A stretch of 64,000 nucleotides of DNA. Source: CAVXTT01 sp963764685 (GTDB taxonomy: Bacteria > Bacteroidota > Ignavibacteria > Ignavibacteriales > Ignavibacteriaceae). A program made the translations under genes and the position numbers. The stretch is taken from contig CAVXTT010000022.1 in the NCBI GenBank assembly GCA_963764685.1, positions 62,001-126,000 of the forward strand, given 5' to 3'. Below the pieces are notes generated by a model that was given only the letters and a program-made list of their open reading frames with translations, did not search any database and was not told the DNA's origin. Shown here piece by piece: positions 57,194-64,000 of the stretch. Numbering within the stretch: position 1 is the stretch's first letter; every line of letters begins with the position of its first letter.

Positions 57194-57769
57194 TTATTCG
57201 AACCCAAAAACTATTCCTAAGTTTATTATATAGAAATTACTTTTCATTTCAGAAAGGGGTACATCCCCTAAGTCTTCAAATTTATAATCGAGGAATACAT
57301 ATCTGACATCCCCGAATAATCTAACCTGTTCACCCAATGGAACTTCTGCACCGCCGCCAATATGAAATCCGAATGGATTTTCAGTCTGATCTGCCAGATC
57401 TGCCTGCTGAAATCCGGGATCGAAATCCAGTGTGGAATGATGCCACCCTACACCGCCGACAGCATAGAATTGAGGAAATGGATAAAATAGAGCAGATAAC
57501 ATTACCGGCCAGGTTCTTACAGTCCAATCTTTGTATTTATCCTCTCTGTAATTTATCGATGCTTCTACTCCGAAAGCGACAGACAATTTTGCCCGCAGGA
57601 CAGCTCCAAACATAAATGCACCTGCATCAGCATCTCCGGATCTTTGATATCCGACCTGAGGTCCAATTCCTATATTTCCGGCTTCAACATCATTTTGTTT
57701 CTGAGAAAAGTTATTTACCGTAAAAAATAGTATTCCAATTATCATTATTATTATTGATTTTCTTAACAT
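57194..57769 (-). CDS. Outer membrane beta-barrel protein
   Basis: 191 residues. Signal peptide (MLRKSIIIMIIGILFFTVNNFSQ), then an eight-stranded barrel-like pattern: IGPQVGYQRSGDADAGAFMFGAVLR, AFGVEASINYRED, FYAVGGVGWHH, FGFHIGGGAEVPLGEQVRLFGDVRYVFLDYKF. It ends with a C-terminal aromatic residue (FGFE), typical of porin-like proteins. Role unknown. AAGGAG precedes the ATG. Confidence 0.82.
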   Translation of the reverse strand: MLRKSIIIMIIGILFFTVNNFSQKQNDVEAGNIGIGPQVGYQRSGDADAGAFMFGAVLRAKLSVAFGVEASINYREDKYKDWTVRTWPVMLSALFYPFPQFYAVGGVGWHHSTLDFDPGFQQADLADQTENPFGFHIGGGAEVPLGEQVRLFGDVRYVFLDYKFEDLGDVPLSEMKSNFYIINLGIVFGFE

Positions 57770-57860
57770 TACATAGTCTCCTTAGTTATTCATAATTAAG
57801 ACCCCTTGTCTTAAGTATAATTCAAGATAAGAAGGCTATGAATAAATGCTGTTATTTTAA

Positions 57861-59015
57861 TCAATATCTGAAGATCGCGGCAATTCCTTTGCCGTTGGGC
57901 ATTTTATTTTTATCTAATAGAAACACCAGACCGTTATTCTGGATTGTACTGCTCACAGACAGGCTAAATAATTCGATATCTCCCGGGAGTCTCTTATTGT
58001 TTATAATCACATCAAAGTTTTGAAAATCAAAGCTGCCCCATTGTTTTTCAGCCGGGTCAATAAATAAATGACTGATCCTTTTTGAAAAAGCTGCCTTTAC
58101 TATTTCTGCTATATCAACGGAAGTTCTTCCGGTTGATTTAAGATTTCCATATAACTGCAGTGACTCCAGCTCAACTCTTTTAAAATAGGTTTGGAGCAAT
58201 TCTCTTGCTTCAGAATAAATTTCTTCCTCTCCCATAGTTATTTTTTTTGTAATTCCTTTTTCGAAAAGGTTAGGATAAGTATTCACTTCTCTGTAAAGAG
58301 GGTGAAGATATTCAACACCTGCAAGTACCAGGGGTATGAATTCAGATCCAATCTTGTGCATTACTGCCTCATTTGCTTTTCTGAAATATTCAAGAATATT
58401 ATCCTTCTGTTTGGAGGCATCAGTATCAACACCTGTTCCGTGAAAATTAGCCACTCCGCCCGCACCACCCGAATAAATACCCTGCCTGTACTGCAGATTC
58501 CTGCCCGGATTATCATAGCCTACCGCTTCTTCTACAGTTTTCGGTAGACCTGGAACGGTCACCGGGCGAAGTGCAAAATGATGGCTCCTGAATAATTTCA
58601 TATCTTTCTGATCAAGCAAAAGTATATAGAAATCAAAAGTTTCCGTTAAGGCGGGAATAAGCGGAAGTATATGAAATTGTTCGCCTATAAAAACATCCTC
58701 CTCAAAACGGATAGGAAGTTTAATATAATAGAACTCTTTTTCTGTTCCGAAAAGTGCAAGTCCATCCTGCCGGTAGCGCCAGAAATCAAAATCATTCTGA
58801 AGAGCCTTAAAATGCGTTAGAATATGTTCCCTTTTTGAAAGGGTAATATTTTCCTGGTTAAGATCTCTCTCAATCCGTTTTAATAAATTTTTGTAACGCA
58901 GCAGGTCCTGGTCGATCTCATTCCAGATCCTGTGAGCAGGCATATAAGCGGAGATGCATAACTCACTTCTCTCCTTAATTAGCAGTTCAATGATTTTTTC
59001 GTTAATAAATTCCAT
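57861..59015 (-). CDS. baeRF family protein (bacterial archaeo-eukaryotic release factor-like)
   Basis: 384 residues. The N-terminal ISAYMPAHRIWNEIDQDLLRYKN and the central YRQGIYSGGAGGVANFHGTGVDTDASKQKDNI with its HGxG-like loop match baeRF proteins (probably family 3 or 7). The last part (GLVFLLDKNKMPNGKGIAAIFRY) is the usual closing strand. baeRFs are thought to act on stalled ribosomes, but this is prediction. AGAGG box before the start. Confidence 0.85.
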   Translation of the reverse strand: MEFINEKIIELLIKERSELCISAYMPAHRIWNEIDQDLLRYKNLLKRIERDLNQENITLSKREHILTHFKALQNDFDFWRYRQDGLALFGTEKEFYYIKLPIRFEEDVFIGEQFHILPLIPALTETFDFYILLLDQKDMKLFRSHHFALRPVTVPGLPKTVEEAVGYDNPGRNLQYRQGIYSGGAGGVANFHGTGVDTDASKQKDNILEYFRKANEAVMHKIGSEFIPLVLAGVEYLHPLYREVNTYPNLFEKGITKKITMGEEEIYSEARELLQTYFKRVELESLQLYGNLKSTGRTSVDIAEIVKAAFSKRISHLFIDPAEKQWGSFDFQNFDVIINNKRLPGDIELFSLSVSSTIQNNGLVFLLDKNKMPNGKGIAAIFRY

Positions 59016-59089
59016 TCTCAGTTTCCTCTTTAGTATTTAACCGGAAGTAAAAAGAAAAAAGTAAAGGATGTGAATTCTCAATCACATTA

Positions 59090-60031
59090 TTATGTGCGGT
59101 TATTTGCAGCTGGCTTTGTTTTGGAACGTCTGAATCTGCTAAAATCTGTTATTATAATGGCAACTGCTGAAATAATGATTACAGCAGAGACAATTATTCT
59201 CAAATTCATTTCTTCACCGCCTAACATCCACCCCAGGAAAACTGCAACAACGGGATTTACATAGGCGTAAGTTGTCGCCCTTGAGGGTCCTGCCTTTTCA
59301 AGCAGCCAGATATAAGCCGTGAACGCTACAAGGGAACCAAAAACTATCAGGTAGATAATTGATAAGAAAGATTTTGCCGAAATTGTGTGCAAGGATAGAT
59401 TATCCCAGTTTTCAAAAATAGAACTTACGATTACCAGGAGCACACCTCCGGATAACATTTCCATTGAAACTGTGAGCAGACTGGATTTAGGCAATACGGC
59501 TGTCTTTGAATAAACAGAGCCGGCAGACCAGAAAAAAGTAGCCATTAAAAGTGCAACAGTTCCTCCGGGGCTGATTTCATTTCCGGAAATAAAGCTGTAA
59601 GGACTGATCAGAAAAAAGATCCCTGCAAAGCCCAGTATTATTCCCGAAACTAATTTTAATGATGGAGATTCACCACCCGGTTTCAGCCAGGTAATTATAA
59701 CGATCCAGATTGGAACAGTGGATACGAGCAGTGCAGCCAAACCGGAAGGGACATATTGTTCTGCCCAAACTACTCCGCCGTTGCCTCCAAGAAGCAGAAG
59801 ACCCCCGATAATAATCGCTGAGCGCCAGTACTGCCATTTGATTTTTTCTTTTCCTCTTATGCTCACAGCAATAAATAGTATTGTTCCTGCAGTAAAAAAT
59901 CTGATGCCTGCCATTAAAAAAGGAGGAACTGTTTCGATTGCAAATTTTATGGCAAGATATGTTGATCCCCAGATTATATATACTGCGGCAAAGGCTGTTA
60001 AGAGTTTTAAAGTAGAATTTTTTGGTTTCAA
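59090..60031 (-). CDS. EamA/DMT family transporter (YedA-like)
   Basis: 313 residues with ten predicted membrane segments. The opening YIIWGSTYLAIKFAIETVPPFLMAGIRF and SGLAALLVSTVPIWIVIITWL, then TTYAYVNPVVAVFLGWMLGGEE, are hallmark motifs of the YedA/EamA group of metabolite exporters. The C-terminal tail is basic (RFRRSKTKPAANNRT). Substrate unknown. Confidence 0.9.
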   Translation of the reverse strand: MKPKNSTLKLLTAFAAVYIIWGSTYLAIKFAIETVPPFLMAGIRFFTAGTILFIAVSIRGKEKIKWQYWRSAIIIGGLLLLGGNGGVVWAEQYVPSGLAALLVSTVPIWIVIITWLKPGGESPSLKLVSGIILGFAGIFFLISPYSFISGNEISPGGTVALLMATFFWSAGSVYSKTAVLPKSSLLTVSMEMLSGGVLLVIVSSIFENWDNLSLHTISAKSFLSIIYLIVFGSLVAFTAYIWLLEKAGPSRATTYAYVNPVVAVFLGWMLGGEEMNLRIIVSAVIIISAVAIIITDFSRFRRSKTKPAANNRT

Positions 60032-60121
60032 GATTATAAAAAGGTATCGGAAGGAAAGATACTAAATAAAATTAAATTCAAGAGTGTTATCCAAAGGGAG
60101 ATAAAAAGATGTCGTACAGAA

Positions 60122-62506
60122 TTAAATTTCTGTTTTCTTCATAACTACGAAAGTCATATCGTCTTTCGGCGGATTATTTCCCTGCCATAGTTCTATTTCA
60201 AGGCGGAGGCATTCAATTATTTCTTCAACACTTTTATCTGCACAGGAGTGGAAAATTTCCTTTGCACGCTGAAGTCCGAGAATATCACCTTCCGGACTGA
60301 AAGCCTCGGTAAACCCGTCACTTAAAAACAATACTGTATCACCCGGCTCCAGATTAATTCTTTCCTGTGTATAGGGGAAATCAAGGAAACTTCCCAAAGG
60401 CATAGTTTTCTGAATTATATCCTCTACTCTATTCTCAATGCAGCGGTATATCAGCACCGGGGGCATACCCGCATTTGAATAAAGAAGGTTCCCGTCTCTT
60501 AGTTTTGCAATCGAGAAGCTCATATACAGATTATGCAGGTTCATTGATTTTAATGCATTGGTATATTTTTTTATCATTGAAAGGGGTTCGGGCTCATCGG
60601 CGAGGACATTAAATAAACCTTTCACCGCCGAGACCATTGTTCCCGCTCTTGCACCGTGCCCCGTGGCGTCACCGATAACTGCAGTTAAACCTGCATCCGA
60701 TGTGTGAAAATCATAATAGTCACCGCCGACTTCAGTTGCGGTTTTCATAAATACTGCAATCTCGTATCCTTTAACCTGCGGTATCGTCTTTGGCAGAAAT
60801 GATAACTGAAGTTTCCGGGCTTCTTCAAGCTCATCTGTTTTTCTTTTGTTATCTGCTTCGAGAAGTGTTCTCTCAATTTCAATTTTTTTAGCAGTTATTT
60901 CTCTTTCAAGATTTATTCTTGAAAGCACTTCAACCTGTCCCAGCTGCTCAATCAGGTTTTTATTGATCCTGGCAAAATTATATGACAGCGCCATTGACAT
61001 ACAAAATATAAGCGCCAGTACACCATAGCCGTAAACAAGGTTAAAGCCGCCAGGGGCGGGGGCATAACCCAAATCGATAAGGAACTGGTATACAACCGAC
61101 AAAGAAAGGAATAAAAATCCGGTAATGATAAAAACAGAACTTTGTGATCTCTCCCTTGATTTTATGATAGTCCTGACCATCTCAAAAACGCACAAAGCTA
61201 TAAAAGAATAGATTATTATGAACAGATCCTGGAATGGTTTCCAGATACTTACGGCACTGATGACAGCGGCAAGTAAAAGGAAAAGGTAATGCTGCTTCGG
61301 GAATTTCTTGCCGGTGCCGGCATATGTAGTGTATAATCCGAAAAGGAGTGCAAGAGTAATCGAGACAGGCACCATACTGTAATAATAAATAATGCTGTCC
61401 ACATCAGTTGAAACGATACGCTCATTTATACTGAACGAAAGCACAGCAAAAGAAAAGAGGCAGAGAGAATAATATAGATTCTGCCTTTCATAAGGATAAA
61501 AAATAAAAATGAAAAGATGCAGGAAACCAAGTGTCAATGGAATAACAGTGAACAGGATCTGATAATTTGTAACGGACCGTACATCATTATATGTTGAAAC
61601 GAGGGTACTGTTTATTTCCCTGAGGCGTAATTCGAACCCTGGTGAAAACCCTTTCTCAGAGTGCTCTCTCCAGTTATAATTTGCATATCTTACCACGATC
61701 GACTGGTAAGAGGAGTCGGCCCAAATGAGAGATTCCCATATTCGTCTTTGTTCCGGATGAAACTCCGAACTATCCTTTCCGACCGTGCCGGTAGAAAATA
61801 ATAATTTACTATTGAAATATACTTCAGAGGCCCCGAGATGGCTTACCGTTATAGCAGTTGGCTTTCCCCACAAAGTAGAATCGATATAAAGATTTATTCT
61901 GAACCACCCGATGCCCTTCCAGTCATCATATTTTTCTATTAAACCGGGATTTATAAGCGGCCAGTCTGAATCATCATACCTGGTAAATTTCCAATCAGGA
62001 TTATCCCCGGAATGATACCTGTAATCTTTTCCGAAAATAATCGGCGAAGAATTATCCAGGATGAGATGCCTGGAAATAAATATTCTCCCTTCTAATTTGG
62101 TGTTAGCCCAGTTTTGAATGTTTACAGTAATAACAGTGTCGGATTTTACTTTAAGGACAGAATTGTCAGGTATATTTCCAAGAGAGTCGAGTGCCTCACT
62201 CTGCCAATCCCCCCTGGTAAATTTGTACTGTACCTCTTCTCCTGTCTTGAAGTAAAATTTATTTATCCAGCTGGTATCGGATTCTTTGGCAAGTTTAATT
62301 TTGCCGGGCTCCCAGTCTCCCAGGTCCGGCTGATTTCCTGTTATATAAACATATTCAGAATCAGGCTTGGTAATTACTCTGAATGTAACCCTGTTAAGCT
62401 CAAAATTATCCCCCTCGCTGCAGGAATTAAAAAGAAGACTAAAAGATAGCCCGGTTATATATATAAGGGGTAAAAAGTATCTCCGCGTAATCATCTTTAT
62501 CTTCAA
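60122..62506 (-). CDS. CBM20 - 7TMR-DISM - SpoIIE phosphatase
   Basis: 794 residues, a membrane sensor phosphatase. A lipobox-like or signal segment (SFSLLFNSC), then a CBM20-like starch-binding domain (about residues 36-135: VYITGNQPDLGDWEPGKIKL, EVQYKFTRGDWQSEAL), then a DISMED2-like jelly roll (about 145-290), seven membrane segments (about 305-520), a coiled coil (525-575) and a PP2C SpoIIE domain (about 590-790: GDYYDFH, VIGDATGHGARAGTMVSAV, FLSDGFTEAFS). It probably senses a carbohydrate or other ligand outside and dephosphorylates a partner-switching regulator inside. Confidence 0.88.
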   Translation of the reverse strand: MKIKMITRRYFLPLIYITGLSFSLLFNSCSEGDNFELNRVTFRVITKPDSEYVYITGNQPDLGDWEPGKIKLAKESDTSWINKFYFKTGEEVQYKFTRGDWQSEALDSLGNIPDNSVLKVKSDTVITVNIQNWANTKLEGRIFISRHLILDNSSPIIFGKDYRYHSGDNPDWKFTRYDDSDWPLINPGLIEKYDDWKGIGWFRINLYIDSTLWGKPTAITVSHLGASEVYFNSKLLFSTGTVGKDSSEFHPEQRRIWESLIWADSSYQSIVVRYANYNWREHSEKGFSPGFELRLREINSTLVSTYNDVRSVTNYQILFTVIPLTLGFLHLFIFIFYPYERQNLYYSLCLFSFAVLSFSINERIVSTDVDSIIYYYSMVPVSITLALLFGLYTTYAGTGKKFPKQHYLFLLLAAVISAVSIWKPFQDLFIIIYSFIALCVFEMVRTIIKSRERSQSSVFIITGFLFLSLSVVYQFLIDLGYAPAPGGFNLVYGYGVLALIFCMSMALSYNFARINKNLIEQLGQVEVLSRINLEREITAKKIEIERTLLEADNKRKTDELEEARKLQLSFLPKTIPQVKGYEIAVFMKTATEVGGDYYDFHTSDAGLTAVIGDATGHGARAGTMVSAVKGLFNVLADEPEPLSMIKKYTNALKSMNLHNLYMSFSIAKLRDGNLLYSNAGMPPVLIYRCIENRVEDIIQKTMPLGSFLDFPYTQERINLEPGDTVLFLSDGFTEAFSPEGDILGLQRAKEIFHSCADKSVEEIIECLRLEIELWQGNNPPKDDMTFVVMKKTEI

Positions 62507-62561
62507 ATTGAGTACAAAATTATAAAATAAATGATCAAAAGCACCCCATATAGACGACTGT

Positions 62562-63683
62562 TTACTTTTCAGTTTTTTTATAAACTATATTCCGTTCGTT
62601 CAGGTAATTAAGTATAAAGTTAAAACAATCTTCTTTTGCACCGATAAACTCCGGAGGACAAATATCCTTAATGTTGAACATACCTTTAAGAATAAGATTT
62701 GCCGCCGCTGTACATGTGTACCCTGTAGTTCTCGCCATAGATGAAATTCCTGTCTTCTCATCGTAAGTATCGAATAAATCGTAATCGTATGCTTTATAAT
62801 CACCATTTTCTTTTCCCCGGATCATTATTTTCATCAATGTAAATTCCCTTTCTCCCGGAAGAAGCTGCCATTGGGGGAAAAGGAGCTTTGAAGTAAGTTC
62901 AACCGGGGAAATATTAACTCCTTTGACCTCAATACTCTCCCTGTTAAAAAAACCTGTATCTCTTAAAATCTTCATCAGGTCAATATGCCCAGGGTACCTT
63001 AAAGTTTTCTCTGACATATCAGGAATATTCATTGTTTTCAGGAGCGATCTGAGTCCATCGGTATTAAAAGCCTCAAGTGTGCCTATACTATCAAAATCCA
63101 GGAATTCGGATTCCGACATAGCAGGCTGCAGAATAATCTTTCCTTCTTTAACTATTCTTGCAGGCCGTGTGTATTCTTCCAATACATCAGATGGAGAAAA
63201 TGGAGCCTTATATTGATAGGGGAGTGAACGCCTGAAAGGAAGTCCTCCCACATAACATTTAAAGTTTGAAATCTCCATCCTCCGGTTATGATATCCGAGA
63301 ATTATATTGCTCATCCCGGGAGCCACACCACAGTCAATAACGGCAGTAACATTATTTGAAACCGCATCCATCTGAAGTTCAAAAGGATCTTCGCCGAAGA
63401 AAGAAATATCTACAACATCTTTTCCCGAATTTATAATTGTCTTTAAAGTTCTGAATCCCATAAATCCGGGCACAGCAGAAACAACCAGGTCGGCATCCTT
63501 AATAACTTCCCTTATATTTTTGTCCTCAGCAAGATCCTTACGAATAGTTTTTACTCGCGCTGAGGACAGAGAGGATAACTTTTGCTCATCGATATCTGCA
63601 GATGTAACGGCATAGTTTTTAGACAGGTCGAGTGCAATTGCACTGCCAACCATTCCTGAGCCTAATACAGTAATTTTCTTCAT
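62562..63683 (-). CDS. Saccharopine dehydrogenase family protein
   Basis: About 373 residues from the preferred start at 63683 (MKKITVLGSGMVGSAIALDL, Rossmann NAD-binding motif GSGMVG); the extra codons to 63707 look non-coding. VDISFFGEDPF, CGVAPGMSNIILGYH and GGLPFRRSLPYQYKAPFSP are typical of the lysine 6-dehydrogenase/saccharopine reductase family. It probably acts in lysine or related amino-acid metabolism. Monocistronic. Confidence 0.9.
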   Translation of the reverse strand: MKKITVLGSGMVGSAIALDLSKNYAVTSADIDEQKLSSLSSARVKTIRKDLAEDKNIREVIKDADLVVSAVPGFMGFRTLKTIINSGKDVVDISFFGEDPFELQMDAVSNNVTAVIDCGVAPGMSNIILGYHNRRMEISNFKCYVGGLPFRRSLPYQYKAPFSPSDVLEEYTRPARIVKEGKIILQPAMSESEFLDFDSIGTLEAFNTDGLRSLLKTMNIPDMSEKTLRYPGHIDLMKILRDTGFFNRESIEVKGVNISPVELTSKLLFPQWQLLPGEREFTLMKIMIRGKENGDYKAYDYDLFDTYDEKTGISSMARTTGYTCTAAANLILKGMFNIKDICPPEFIGAKEDCFNFILNYLNERNIVYKKTEK

Positions 63684-63830
63684 AATTCCGTTAAGAAATA
63701 AGGCCAAATATAAAGTAAATCCTTTTAGGAATCATTTTTGACACTAACCAATAATTTCCACTTATGTGAGGTTGTTTATGGCAATTTCCGGGAAAATGAC
63801 CTTTATAGTAATCTAAGACAAGGAGAACAA

Positions 63831-64000
63831 ATGCATAATATTGATTTAATTGAAAAGTTGCTGAACTGCGCTGCCGCCTGTGAACATTGCGCTAATGCCT
63901 GTCTTGATGAGCACGATATAAAGATGATGGTCGACTGCATTCGATTAGACAGGGATTGTGCCGATATTTGCAGAATAACGGCAAATTATGCTGCCAGGGA
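63831..64000 (+). CDS. Four-helix bundle copper-binding protein (Csp/DUF326-like), N-terminal part
   Basis: The ATG at 63831 follows AAGGAGAACAA; the frame is open to the window end (56 codons). The protein starts MHNIDLIEKLLNCAAACEHC ANACL and continues DCIRLDRDCADICRI, with cysteines spaced as in the cytosolic copper-storage proteins Csp3/DUF326. It should bind Cu(I) in the core of a tetrameric bundle. The rest is outside the window. Confidence 0.85.
   Translation, partial: MHNIDLIEKLLNCAAACEHCANACLDEHDIKMMVDCIRLDRDCADICRITANYAAR

Noticed and set aside
1..64000. tRNA, rRNA, prophage or integrative element
   Set aside because: No matching structures or genes were found on reading both strands.

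Overview
The window looks like a chromosomal segment of a member of the Ignavibacteria (Bacteroidota/Chlorobi side). It is AT-rich. It encodes four large secreted proteins ending in the YPNPFNP...TTI / KMILLK type A sorting domain of the type IX secretion system (T9SS), a dockerin-tailed carboxypeptidase, and an OmpA/TSP3 protein. Many genes have strong AAGGAG-type ribosome binding sites, which fits Ignavibacteria better than classical Bacteroidetes. No rRNA, tRNA, CRISPR array, phage or conjugative module was seen.

Layout. 1-8.2 kb: the tail of an FAD oxidoreductase, an AI-2E family permease, then a TetR-TolC-adaptor-RND efflux operon. As read, that operon carries eight single-base indels. 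8.3-8.9 kb: a REP-associated tyrosine transposase (RAYT) flanked by inverted REP palindromes. 9-18.9 kb: thioredoxin, a T9SS beta-helix protein, TPM, DUF4097, DUF1801, SIMPL, OmpA and cytochrome c genes, plus a long non-coding repeat element (copy A). 19-30 kb: housekeeping and transport genes, including a YcbB-type L,D-transpeptidase, MFS and EamA transporters, a PIG-L deacetylase, DNA glycosylase Tag, a beta-CASP exonuclease and dCMP deaminase. 31-33 kb: a small thiol/redox cluster (rhodanese, DUF6132, DUF2892, DUF302, thioredoxin) followed by dodecin. 33-38.8 kb: a HigBA-like toxin-antitoxin pair with its operator, an M64 peptidase, a second L,D-transpeptidase, a HAD hydrolase and an RRM protein with an attenuator-like leader. 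39-54 kb: a secreted-protein region with the M14 carboxypeptidase, two related T9SS proteins separated by copy B of the repeat element, a Memo-like protein and a T9SS protein with seven internal repeats. 54-64 kb: bactofilin, AlkD, a second beta-CASP protein, an outer-membrane barrel, a baeRF protein, an EamA transporter, a CBM20-7TMR-DISM-SpoIIE phosphatase, a saccharopine dehydrogenase-like enzyme and the start of a Csp-like copper-storage protein.

Three points stand out. (1) Two diverged copies (about 0.73 and 0.83 kb) of a structured non-coding element share several conserved hairpins and an internal 30-bp tandem repeat that differs in copy number (6 versus 3). (2) The RAYT gene with its REP pair has further REP-like palindromes elsewhere in the window. 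(3) Twelve coding-frame breaks, eight of them in one operon, can each be repaired by about one base, usually at a short homopolymer. This points to consensus error first and real decay second. All function calls come from reading the protein sequences by eye; no database search was run.
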